DNA of 64,000 bases. It comes from Synaphobranchus kaupii. Taxonomy: Eukaryota > Chordata > Actinopteri > Anguilliformes > Synaphobranchidae. Positions 53,269 through 64,000 of this stretch are shown piece after piece. The notes beneath the pieces were generated by a model that saw only the letters and a list, made by a program, of their open reading frames with translations, had not been told where the DNA came from and ran no database searches. The stretch is taken from the NCBI GenBank assembly GCA_029718625.1, contig CM056391.1, forward strand, positions 8,258,992-8,322,991, written 5' to 3'. The position numbers were made by a program, and so were the translations under genes. Position 1 is the stretch's first letter. Every line of letters begins with the position of its first letter.

Positions 53269-53783
53269 CTCATACATTTGGAAGGCTCAGCTAATATCGC
53301 ATCAACTTTTGAACACTTGCGAAACTGAAAAGCACTGGCTAGTGGCTACAAAGGCTCAAAAATGTGACTGAACATACTTCCCAAAGTGAATGGAGAGGAG
53401 AGCTCCTCATAAGGGGACCTGGCCAATCCTTTGACAACTGGGATTATGGGAGGTTTTTCCATTTTCAATTTTTTTCCCCCTTTTTCCATTTGAATGCATT
53501 TAATACCCATTTTAATCATAATGTTGGTTTGAATCCTGGGTGTAACACTACTATTTTGAATTTGAGAAAAGCATGACTGATAAGATGTTAAATGTTGTAA
53601 GGACACTCATTGTGTCCTCTTAGGATTTTCTTTGTAATGTCAATGTCTATCACACATTTGGAAGGATAGGCTAATGTCGCATCTACTTTTGAACGCTTGC
53701 GAAACTGAAAAGCACTAGGCTAGTGGCTACAAAGGCTTGAAAATGTGACTTGACATACTTACCAAAGTGAAAGGAGAAAAGAG
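53269..53783 (+). repeat. Diverged direct duplication, two copies of about 132 bp, 382 bp apart
   Basis: CATTTGGAAGG...GCTAAT...TCGCAT recurs at 53269-53400 and 53651-53783, sharing TTGCGAAACTGAAAAGCACT and GGCTAGTGGCTACAAAGGCT. The divergence shows it is older than the 65-bp triplication next to it. Confidence 0.9.
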
Positions 53784-56700
53784 CGCCACAACGTGACCTT
53801 TTGAGGTCAGAGGTCAGAATACGGGTGACCTGAAGAAGGAGAGACCGCGTACAGTTAGTTAGCAACAGGAGTACTGATGTAACCCGCTAAACATCTTCTT
53901 TGTGTCACAAGCTGGAATTGTCATATTAGCTCTGCATGTGTGTAGCATCATTCTTTTTCTACATGGGAAATTTGAAAGATTTGTGGACAAAAGATCTGGC
54001 AGGGCACGTTTTTCACTTTATCCAAAAACAGTGGGGTAAGAGGTAAGAAGGTAATAGATTCATATGCTCACAAGACCATAAAATGTAACTTAAGATAGTT
54101 ATAATCCTCTAAAAAAAATGACATTTTTCCGGAGTCAGGATGCTAGCTTTTTGTGAAATCGAGACAAAATGCTCAAGGTGGTTAGTCAGGTACAGATGCG
54201 ACACACTGTTGCAACTGTACTAGCAGTCAGAAAACACCAACATCACGTGCTCCTGTCCAGCAAGAGCTGATAGAGACCAGCAGCGCTCACTTAACTCTGA
54301 CATCCAGATATCTGTTCAGAAATCAGAAAGACATTTAAGCATAAAAGACAATAGGCTACAATATAACAAGATTTCTAGAGTTAAACTTCAAAAAACAAAT
54401 TCAAATCTTGTTTTATTGCAGGGTTTGAAAAAAAAATAACAGCCTGAAAATTAATAAAGGTAGGTATGTGTTTACATCGGATTGATCCATGAAATGGTAC
54501 AACAATATTTAATTTGTTGTGATAGAGCAATGTTATTTTGATTAGGCTACAGGAGGACAATTGTGACAAATGTATTCCTTGTTTTTACTACACAATAGTT
54601 GTGGAATATAGTAACTATTTAACACAAGTTTTTTGAACTACTGACGGCTTTGCAGAGGAAAGCCCGCTAAGCCAATGCGCGCGAGACACGCGGAGAAAAA
54701 CAGCATCAGGTAGAGAACGGAAAATACTGTGAGGTTACTGGCTGGTTTGTAAAGGCCTCTAAATGTTAACAGTCTGCACCTGTTCTGAGGCTGCACTGTT
54801 TTTTTTTCCACGACAAGTGGACAGATATAACCAGTCCTCTCCGCAGCAGCATAGTGGCGGGGTTTGGGTAACAAGTGCGCGCATAGCACTCATACGCGGT
54901 GTGTCAGCGAACGGCAGGGACGCGATATTTTTACACACCCGCTACACACTGTGGAAAATATTCCGCAAATCTGAGTCGCTGCAAGGCTGCTCGGAGGTCG
55001 TCCACAAAAATATCGCCGCAGGCAAGATAGCGGTCGCTGGATCGTATAAAAATAGTCGCACTTTGTTTTCGCGCTGCTAAAAATGGTAGCAGGGATTGTA
55101 TTACTGTGCCGCTACGCAATTGAGAAGTATTATAAGCGCTACTCTCTATTTATAGATCCAAATGTTTGTATTCATATCCATGCTGTAAGGTTATTTTGCA
55201 GTTTCTAAGAGGTTGTTGATTATTTTTATTCCTATACACTCATGGTGTGATAATGCTTCCATGGCAACAGGTGGTTGGATGATTATGTAGCGATTTGATA
55301 CCAACTATTCATGGATATGTTTTTGCATAGCCCTGTGCTGGAATGTAACAAACTTTCACACACATTGATTACAAATAAATAACATTACTTTCCGATATTT
55401 TCTGATACTGCCCCTACACTTTGTACCAACTATATCCCCTAAATGAAGTCGTAGTTTTCATGTATGCGTTTTGAAATGGTTTGACATTTGTCACAAGTGG
55501 TTGATTCAAAGTGTTGATTCGGGATTTCCCTTTTGTCTGGAAAGTATAAGAAATCAGACTCAAATATTATTACGGCAGTTTTAAATTGTAGCCTAATTAT
55601 ATTTTTATTATTCTGTTTATGGTATTTTGTAAATTTCTGTATCTTAATGCTAGAGGTTAAACAGTAAATGGACCCTAAGCTAAAACAAAGGGTCTTCACA
55701 CTGTGAAGGTTTAACTCATAGAGATGTGTTGGTAGCAATGAGATCCCCAGCAGATCTGTCTTCAAGTCTTCGAACCGGCAGTGGACAACACACTGTCATC
55801 ATTTAACTGTTGTGAAACGTTTAAAGCAAACTGTAACTGAAACTGCCCTGCCGTCAAATCGGTTTCAGGATTCAGGAACCTGGGGTACCTGTCCAGCCCC
55901 TCTCCCTCTCCATTTCCCACCACTGAACCAGGGCAGGGAGGCCGGGAAACTCATCGACCTCCTGTTGGCAAATCTGACTCTGTGATTTGATTTGGAGAGC
56001 GCCGTCATCTGTGTGTGGTGGAGGGTAGAGGGATGCATGGAATTTTTCCGAAAGGAAAAGGTAGACAGGTGCTCTTTGGAATCGGAACGCTCGCTCAAAG
56101 GGGGGCATGGGAAACATGCGCGGTTCCACTCCGCTGTGCCAGCACCCGCCGGGTAGGGGGTGGGATGTCCCAGCCAGCCCTGGCCAGCGCAAGCCTGCAG
56201 CCTCGGTTTCAAAATAGCCCAGCAGGCCCTATTTTTGACCCGTCTGTTGCTGTAAAGGGAACGGGCGAATGCCTTCCTCGCCCCGGCTACAGGATATTTA
56301 TAGGGAAACGGGGTCTTTTGCAGAGTCCAGGCAGCTAAAGTTAGGCGCAGCCGCGTCAGCTGACGCCTGCGAGTGGTGACAGAGGGGAAACGATCGCGGC
56401 TGGAAACTGGGACACGTTTTTAATCCCTCAAACTCTCGGGGGGGGGGGGGGGCGAGTGCCCATAACCTTATTATCGTAACTTTCCTTGACAATAGCGTTA
56501 GCCGCGCTCGGCCCCCGTAATATTATAAGCCGTGGTAGGAACCCTGGGTGCGGTTGGTGGGGCGGTGGTGTTGTCGCCACCGCTGTTCCTAATGAATGCC
56601 AGGTTTTTTTTTTAATTCAGCAAGTCAGAAAGGTGAGGGATGGACGCCATGGGTTCCAGCCAGATGCACTCTGGAATGCAGCCGTCATGTCACAGTTTAC

Positions 56701-56980
56701 TCGAGCGGGGGCCCCGCCAAATCCCCGCCCGGCACCCGCTGTCCGTGCCCCTGGCCTCCTGAAGGCGCTAGCCGCTGTCAGAGGGGATGAGTGCCGGTGG
56801 GGATTTCGGCTAAATAATTACTCTCGCCACCGTTCCTCTCAGCTTAGGTAATACCCAGAGACATTTCACATCTCTTGCCCCCCGGCCATTTGCATTGGGA
56901 CTTAATAACAGAAATGCGCCAGGCCGTACTTTCAGCCGCAAGGCTGACAAAGAGGAAGAGATCAGTGGCTGCTTTGATGG

Positions 56981-57270
56981 GTATGATGGACACCCCTGTA
57001 ATACCGTTATTTGGCATGGCGCACGTCTTGTCGGACAGGTATGATGGACACCCCTGTAATACTGTTATTTGGCATGGCGCACGTCTTGTCGGACAGGTAT
57101 GATGGACACCCCTGTAATACTGTTATTTGGCATGGCGCACGTCTTGTCGGACAGGTATGATGGACACCCCTGTAATACTGTTATTTGGCATGGCGCACGT
57201 CTTGTCGGACAGGTATGATGGACACCCCTGTAATACCGTTTTTCGGCATGGTGCCCAGCTTGTCGGACAG
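56981..57270 (+). repeat. 58-bp tandem array, five copies
   Basis: Units start at 56981, 57039, 57097, 57155 and 57213 with GTATGATGGACACCCCTGTA, and a partial sixth begins at 57271. The inner copies look identical and the outer ones differ slightly. Confidence 0.97.
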
Positions 57271-58421
57271 GTATGATGGATGTAGTGTCCTACACGGCCG
57301 TAGCTGTTGGTACTTCTTTGTTTGCTGAAGGACTGGGTGTGTAGGGAAAATGACTTCCCCAGCAAGGGGGGCAACTGGCCAGAATCGCTCAGCTCTCACC
57401 CACCCACCCCCCTCCCCCCACCTCGACTGTCCTCCTGCCCCTCCCCCCTCTTTGTTTTTCCCAGCCTTGTCCCCATCCCGTAAATCAGCCTGCAGAGTGG
57501 CTCCAACCTGCGCATATTCCGAGACCTTTTCGGGAATGCCTGGCGTGGTTGGGATTGTGCAGGAAAGGCAGTAAGTGGAAGTGAGTTGGGCAGCAGGGGG
57601 GCTCAGCTGCTACCTTTCCGCTTGTGCTGAGTGACTGGAAAGTGTCCCCCCCCACCACCGCCCCCTCACCCCCCGGCCTGGCACGGTGCCACATTGACAT
57701 GCAACTGGCCCCCCTCCACCTGCCAATAAACAGATATAGTTAATAAGAATTTTCCTTGCACTGTCACAAAAGGAAAACGCTGCACTTTTATTTAGACTCA
57801 TAAATGTCTTCTCTCCAGCTGCCCTCTGAAGACATGTTAATTAGCCGTGGGGGGAAAATTAATTAATTAATAAATACAGGCAGTGTAATTCGGGATCTCC
57901 TGGAAGTGCTCCTGGAGGTGTTTTGGGGGAGTTCCTGAACCTGACCCTCATTGATTTTATTTTGTGTTTTTCAGCATTTCAGCATTTCCACCTTCCACGG
58001 GAAAAACGGTGACGCCGCCACCATGACCCCTGAATGCCGAGCGGTGGTGGGAAACCCTACAGGGCACAAGCCCACGTGGTGGAAATGCTTTCATGCCGGT
58101 GGAAGCAGGAGGCTGAAGGCTGCTACTGCTCCCTGTTCCTGTGATTAAAGTAAGACCATGCGTTACAAATACGTTTGTGAATACCCTTTCTGTGGCTCCA
58201 AAAACCCAATGTTCAAAAGCAAACCCCCGACTTACAGCCGCACTAAAGTTAATTCACTGCCCTTTCAGCGCACGTGGCGCACCGACTCGCCATTTTAAAA
58301 CCGCGAGGAATCTTCCCTGGAAAGTTCTCAAAAAGACGATATTTGAAAACTAGTAAATATCCAGAAGGACAAAAACGGACAGGTAATTTTGCACTCTCGC
58401 TCTCTCCCACCACCTCCCTCC

Positions 58422-58519
58422 CTTATGGAAAAAGAATATACTGCAGTATATTGTAAATATATCAAAATTATCGTCACAATATATTTAAAGTATACTGCAG
58501 TATATTACATTTCCATAAG
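58422..58519. repeat. 98-bp palindromic inverted repeat
   Basis: CTTATGGAAA...ATACTGCAGTATATTGTAA mirrors TTAAAGTATACTGCAGTAT...TTTCCATAAG around a short centre. It is either a very small MITE or a hairpin-forming palindrome. Confidence 0.85.
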
Positions 58520-59164
58520 CGCTGTTTCTTTCCCTCATTTTCGTTGACGACCTGGTTTTGTTTCACTTCAGTGGTTCATGCCTTTTCTACTGGATGGGGG
58601 GTGGGGGGGGACTGGTCATGTGCCAAGAATGAAATTGCTATTTTCAATCCCCACGATTGAAGTAACAGTTTACGTGACATGACACGATGCAAACAGGAGG
58701 TCACTTAAAATCACCATTTAAAATTTGTGCATGGCGGTTGTCATTGAGGGTAAAATGCACTCAGTGGCTAAGCTGCTGTTTTTGCCGTGTGACATCAACA
58801 GTGGCATGGACATGGACACGGTTTTAAAATGATTTAATATGGCCCCATAGGGTTTCAGCCACAGCCTTATAATAAATAGGCACAGGAATATGCCTTATAA
58901 CACAACTCAAGGCTTCCAGACCAGTTGTTTAGACCAGGCTTTTTTTTTTTCTTTCTTTTTGTATTTATTTAGCGAATTCCATGGATTTCGCACATTTTCA
59001 GACAATGGCCTCAAATGATTGTTTATAATATGTGATATCACTGGCAGCCCCAAGGCCTTCAAAGCAAACAGGCTGGTGACCACCGTCAAGAGTACATCTA
59101 GACGCAGCATTTCAGGTGGCTGCGCAGCTAAGCTGGAGGACTGCAGAGTGAATTGCGTGACTTC

Positions 59165-59385
59165 ACATTACTGGCATTTAGCAGATGCTCTTATCCAGAA
59201 CGATTTACACATCCTGCATTTTTACATAGAATCCACTTATACATACAGCTGGATATTTACTGAAGCAATTCAGGTTAAGTACCTTGCTCAAGGGCACAAC
59301 GGCCTTATACTATGTGGGAATCGAACCTGCAACCTTTAGGTTACAAGCCCAGTTCCCTACCCATTATAATACACTGCCGCCGAGC
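59165..59385. mobile_element. Common fish interspersed repeat (class uncertain)
   Basis: Contains GGCATTTAGCAGATGCTCTT, then a GTACCTTGCTCAAGGGCACA core and a GAATCGAACCTGCAACCT / CAAGCCCAGTTCCCTACCC end, a pattern I recognise from many fish genomes. I cannot say whether it is a SINE or a MITE. Confidence 0.7.
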
Positions 59386-59762
59386 TGGTTGTATGCATTT
59401 CGGTGGATGTAAGTACTAGGCCCAATCCAAGGACTCGAAATTAGCATCCGTCCTCCATTTCTTCCTTTGACAGTTCACTGATCCAGAGTGAGTAGCTATC
59501 GACTCAGTGAGGCGGCGTCCATTTTGCCTTGACCTATCCGTGCTCTAAAGATCGGATGAAGTTAGGAAGGACACCACTTTAGAGTTGTCAGACACGGCTT
59601 GCGCTCGTGGATTGAGGAGAATGTTGCTGTGACGGAAGAAGGACGAAATACATTTGAATAACGGTTCTGTGAGAACGTTTTTGCCAAAGTCAGGCAAAAT
59701 GTGCCAAGTCGTGCGAGGACCTATTCCAAGCAGAACATGAAGAGATCGTAGGAAAATATGCC

Positions 59763-59768
59763 TTTATT
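59763..59768 (-). terminator. snai3: Candidate poly(A) signal AATAAA for snai3
   Basis: Plus-strand TTTATT, read as AATAAA on the minus strand, about 170 bases after the snai3 stop. Confidence 0.5.
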
Positions 59769-59935
59769 ATCCTTATATACACGATGCCATACAAAACAAA
59801 CCAAGTATTTTCAAAATGTAGAAATAAATTCAGTAAGTTCACAGGGTGAACAGCGCAGAGTAGCTGAACTACCCTCATAAGTGTGGCCCTCCGTTGGTGT
59901 ACAGTTATAAAAATGTTTTTAAAAAAGGGCGGTTG

Positions 59936-60117
59936 TCATGACAGCGGGCAGCAGCCGGCCTCCTCGTGCTTGGACAGCAGCGATATCCTGGAGAAGGTTT
60001 TCGAGCAGCTCTTGCACTGGTACTTCTTGATGTCGGTGTGCGTCTGGAGGTGCGCACGCAGGTTGGAGCGGTCCGCAAAAGCCCGGCTACAGTGGGGGCA
60101 CGAGAACGGCTTCTCCC
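59936..60117 (-). CDS. snai3: snai3 exon 3: zinc fingers 4-5 and stop
   Basis: Finger 4 is [20 protein letters not shown] and finger 5 [20 protein letters not shown] followed by EAGC. The stop TGA is at 59936-59938. Confidence 0.97.
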
Positions 60118-63088
60118 CTAAACAAAAAAAACAGACGGGCACAGACAAGGGCATCAACGGGCGGCTCGAAGAGAGAAAAGCTCGGAGAAGAGGGGACGCA
60201 GCAGGCACGAACGTATCGTTCTCAAGAAGAACAAAGTGCTGCACCACCAAACAATTTGACCGACATGAAGTATAAGAATTTAAAGTCTTTATAAGAGTAT
60301 GCTTTTTACCGTTCACTCTAAGACTCTGACGAAGGACTGTTGTCCGAAACGTACGTCAATTTTTCATTAATAAAGTTGCAAGCACAGCAAGAGACACAGT
60401 GTTGCGGAGTTTATCGTTTCACAATCGACATAAAGTAAAAATAAATAAATGTAAAAAAATTTAATACAATTAGGTGCATTTTAAATTAGGTACATTTTAC
60501 AGTTAAGTGTGTAACTGGGTTACTACCAGAGGTGTAAAATCCAGGGGTCAGAAAGTAAAAAGTCCTGCCACGTGTTTCTTCCACCCATGAACTCAGCCAG
60601 CTGATTTCACTAATTAGTTCTACTGAAGAAGGCTGAAGAATTGTGCTAATTAACAAATCCAGGTGATTGGAACAAAATACTGAGGAGGATTTTTACTTTC
60701 TGAACCTGGATTTTACACCGCTGGTTACTACACAGCCACCATACAAGTGGAAGGGGGACTCCGTGGCTAAAACCTACGCACCGTGCGCACAAGCTGTGAA
60801 GCCGCCGTGGAGCGCGGGGGCGCAAGCGCGAGCCGTACCTGTGTGCGTTCGGATGTGCCCCTGCAGGAGCCAGGGCCGGGAGAAGGCCTTGCCGCAGAGC
60901 TTGCAGACGCAGGGCAGCGTGTGGGTGCGGATGTGCATTTTCAGGGCCCCCAGGCTCACGTACTCCTTGTCGCAGTACTTGCAGCTGAAGCACTTGTGGC
61001 ACTGCCACTCGCAGTGCAGTTGCCTGTGCTTGGCCAGGCCCGAGAAGGTGAAGTAGGCCCGGTGGCAGTCGAAACACTCGAAGCGCTCCTCCTGGGCGCC
61101 AGGGACTAGGCTTAGGAGAGGCGACGGGACGACGCCCCGCTCCAGGGCGAGTTCGGTGTTCGTGGGGAGCTGGAAGGCCTGGGGCGCCAGGAGGTCCAGG
61201 GGCTCCAGGGCGGGCAGCGGGTCCCTGACGGGCGTGCGGGCCACCAGCAGGGGGCATGCCAGCTCTTGCCCCGGGCACTCGGGGCAAAAGGCCGCGCGCT
61301 GCGGCCGCACGTCCACCAACGGGGCGGTGACAGAGTGCAGCTCCGCCAAGGTTTTGGGCGCTGGGGCGATGAGGGGCGCAGATCGCCACCCTCCCAGAAT
61401 CTGGGGGGAGCAAGGGAGAGGGCAGGGCATCTCAGAGCGGGGCAGGGGAGCCGGCATGGACTCTTCCGGGGAGCGCGGGGCAAGGACGTCCTCTGTAGCA
61501 ACACAGTCAAATAGTTTTTACGTGTATAAAATGTCTGTATCAGCTGTAAAAAAAATCAATTTAAATCACTATTTACACTCGCAATGAGACCAAATCAATG
61601 TAGCAGTGTCAGAATTGGGAAGGCCTTATTTGCTGAACCTCTGAGACATGGGTACAATTGCATGAATTCCAAATATGTACATTGTGGGGGGAAAATTAAA
61701 AAAAATAATCAGAAAGAATCTCGACCACTTGTCTCCAGAAGTGATGGAGAATTTGGACCTCACAAACTGCTGTCATACATTTCAAACCATTTGAAAAAGA
61801 GATAAGAGATTAGGCAGTGACATCTGTTAAAAGGTGAAATTGCATAAAACAGTTCAGAAGATCGAAGTGTAAGTTCTGGTGGACCTGCAATTAACTTTTG
61901 TATTATTATAAAATGGAAATTCTACTTGTAGATTGTTGAACTTGTGTTCTCTAGTTGTAAATATGGTGTGCCACCAGAATATTCACCAAAATATAGGTCA
62001 CTGTTAAAACAACATTCGTGCCTGAAAAGATATGAGAACTTTAGTGCTGATAAGCATTCTTTAGTCTCATAGTCGTGGGACTTGATTTAATTTCTGTTAA
62101 ATTAGTGTACATATTTAACTTATTAACATTTTCATTCATGAAAATTTACCGATATGACAAAAAAAAAACATTAATTTCCACTTATATTAATTACCCGATA
62201 TTTAATTTTCTATATGGTACGTGTTCATGGTCTGATTATGTCGAATTGGAAGTTAAAATGGAATTACAAGGAAATAAACTTTGTCACGGTGTTATTTAAA
62301 ATTCTTGCACTGCCGTGTTTTCCCGTCCGATTTTATAATGATCATCGTCGTAGTTCATGAAGAAAGAAGGAACTGAAGAGTAGGTCGCATAAAGGGATGC
62401 ATTTTAACAAAAACGCGGATTTCAGGGGGATTTCGGTGTAAAAGGAGCCTGGACGGGCGCTACATTAGCCTCTTCAACACGCTTAATAGGACCCTTCACA
62501 TCCCAAAAGGAGTGACTAACAATAAGCCCCCCTTTTGTGTGGGAGATTTTGCACCTGCTAAACTCCAACCGCGTTTGCAGTATCCGTTGCAAAAAGTTTT
62601 TGTTGTCATCATCATTATTATTTTATCATTATTTACAGCGTTGCCTGGCAAGACTTTGAATAGCACTCAAACAAACTTGTTTTATTCATATGTAAACAAC
62701 TGATTTTGCTTAAATACGCGAAGCAGGCATCATATTTAAATAACCACAATATTTCTAACAGTGGCTACAAAGTAGTCTATTATTACTTGTTTGATATATT
62801 AAAACCGGCAGACCCCAGATATAAAAAAAAAAAGTTTGAGATGTTAACAGATTATAGCTCAATAAACAAACAAAGCCTATTCTGTTAAGATAAATACATT
62901 ATCAAAGCATACACAAGAAGGCACACCAGTAGGCTATATAATTATAGATATAAGCGTTGCTATCATGATGAAAAATACAGTGATAAGTTCCCTTCAAAAA
63001 GTTATCTACCTCTTTTCTTTGAATCCAGTTGACCGTAGTTTGGCTTCTTGTTACTAATGTATTTCTTCACTAAAAAGGACCGTGGCAT
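59936..63088 (-). CDS. snai3: Snail family zinc-finger transcriptional repressor 3
   Basis: Snail proteins bind E2-box DNA (CAGGTG/CACCTG) and repress transcription through a SNAG domain that recruits corepressors such as LSD1. Three exons on the minus strand, 63088-63010, 61492-60839 and 60117-59936, join in phase to 304 residues (human SNAI3 292). The N-terminal SNAG motif [12 protein letters not shown] is intact. Five zinc fingers follow, four C2H2 and a terminal C2HC (HEEAGC). The linker and finger order match SNAI3 rather than SNAI1, which has four fingers. No frame break is seen. It is convergent with rnf166 here. Confidence 0.95.
60118..60838 (-). other. snai3 intron 2 with a retroposon-like tail
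   Basis: At about 60320-60400 the plus strand reads GACGAAGGACTGTTGTCCGA then AACGT and AATAAAG, which resembles the 3' tail of fish retroposons. No exon is visible. Confidence 0.45.
60839..61492 (-). CDS. snai3: snai3 exon 2: variable linker and zinc fingers 1-3
   Basis: The first 130 or so residues form a Pro/Ala/Leu-rich linker with a [12 protein letters not shown] stretch. Finger 1 is [20 protein letters not shown], finger 2 [20 protein letters not shown] and finger 3 [20 protein letters not shown]. Fingers 2 and 3 are nearly identical to the human ones. Confidence 0.96.
61493..63009 (-). other. snai3 intron 1
   Basis: No exon, tandem repeat or recognisable element is seen in this AT-rich 1.5-kb intron. 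Confidence 0.65.
63010..63088 (-). CDS. snai3: snai3 exon 1: SNAG domain
   Basis: The exon encodes [20 protein letters not shown] and [14 protein letters not shown] is the canonical SNAG repression motif. The start is the only ATG that gives it. Confidence 0.97.
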
Positions 63089-64000
63089 CTTACAATATCT
63101 GCGAATCTCAGATGCGCACACACTGTACGACCCTTAGCAACGCAAGAATGTTAGAGTGAATGATCATAGGCAGGAGACCTGTTGAATAAATAGAGTCTTG
63201 GAGGCTGTCTTTGCTGCACATTCTTCAGTGGAGTGGAGAGAGTCAGGTGCAGAGGGTCACTACCAATTAGCATAGGCTCCCCGTCGGGCCAATTAGAATG
63301 AAAGGACAAGTGGAGAGGGCGGAGACTTACGCGTCTATCAGCATACCCCAACAAAACAGGTGCATCGCGCGCTTTATTGCACAGATGTAGTGGTTCAAGT
63401 TCGCTTTATTTTTATGTGTTACTATGAAATTCTGTGATATTTCCTTTTAGTAGTTCATGGCCCTTTTCTTCATTCGCTCAGTAAAACGAAATCGAACAGC
63501 TACAGCATTTCTAGTTAGTGATCTTAAAGTAAGTGTTTATTTATTTGCTTTTTTTCTTTTATTTAACAAACTAACAACAGTTTCTGATTTAAATTAATTA
63601 AATATACTACTGGAAACATAAGGGTGAAAACAGTAGTTTATGCAAGGTTAGAACTGGGATTCTTCACATAATACTGTGGGGGGGAATACACACGAACGCC
63701 TAGAGTAGCCTATTCTAAGTAGGCGAGTAAACGCACCGTTCTTTGGCCATACGAAAACGGTTGACTTGAAGGAGCAGGAGAGGGGGGCCCGCTTCTATTT
63801 TTCTCCGTTTCTTTTTTCCCTTATGTCTCCCATTTAAAGCTCGGAAAACAAACAGCATTCCAGGTCACTTTTCCATCCCGGCACAGAGTGTGTCCTTTTG
63901 AGTGAACCCTGCTGAAAAGAACAGCTTTGCACAGTGGGCTCGAAGAGAGGAGGAGGAGGACGAGGAGGAGGTTAGCAAAACAAGAAACCGGGCCCGGCCC
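63089..64000 (-). promoter_or_regulatory. snai3: snai3 upstream region (inferred promoter)
   Basis: On the minus strand a TATTTATT (near 63185-63193) about 100 bases upstream of the ATG could act as a TATA-like box. A GC-box-like GGGCGG lies near 63317 and an E2-box CAGGTG at 63357-63362. The far end (63950-63975) is a GAGGAG repeat. All assignments are motif-based. Confidence 0.45.

Noticed and set aside
60646..61413. 255-residue minus-strand frame over snai3 exon 2
   Set aside because: It is an out-of-frame shadow of the real zinc-finger frame and lacks Cys/His finger spacing.

Overview
The window is vertebrate nuclear DNA, almost certainly from a ray-finned (teleost-type) fish. It holds split genes with GT-AG introns, very long (GT)n tracts, Tc1-like and hAT-like inverted-repeat elements of the kind common in fish, and four genes whose products are readable exon by exon. 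The order piezo1 - ctu2 - rnf166 - snai3 is the gene neighbourhood known from human 16q24.3. I cannot name the species from sequence alone.

Layout. 1-14357 (+): the 3' part of piezo1, with 21 exons encoding 1,154 in-frame residues from the mid-protein cytoplasmic segment to the stop; the 5' part lies outside the window. 15695-24254 (-): ctu2, 15 exons, tail-to-tail with piezo1. 24255-25069: a short head-to-head promoter shared by ctu2 and rnf166. 25070-45215 (+): rnf166, six exons, with a 14.2-kb first intron. 45216-59935: about 14.7 kb without a recognisable gene, containing a decayed Tc1-like transposon, tandem repeats and possible regulatory blocks. 59936-63088 (-): snai3, three exons, complete. 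63089-64000: snai3 upstream region.

The genes do unrelated jobs: a mechanosensitive cation channel, a tRNA wobble-uridine thiolation subunit, a RING E3 ubiquitin ligase and a Snail-family zinc-finger repressor. Their association is ancestral synteny and shared promoter or 3' ends, not a pathway.

The main oddity is that ctu2 carries five apparent single-base frame breaks, mostly in G/C runs, one of them inside the PP-loop SGGP motif. rnf166 exon 2 has one extra base. piezo1 and snai3 read cleanly over about 4.4 kb of coding sequence. Consensus (assembly) errors are the simplest explanation, but decay of ctu2 must be excluded. Other points of interest are a 13-residue coding minisatellite in piezo1, a duplicated 5' splice site, a duplicated 3' splice site that could make an in-frame 33-bp microexon in rnf166, and several inverted-repeat elements with clean target duplications. 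I found no sign of a novel defence, mobile or metabolic system.
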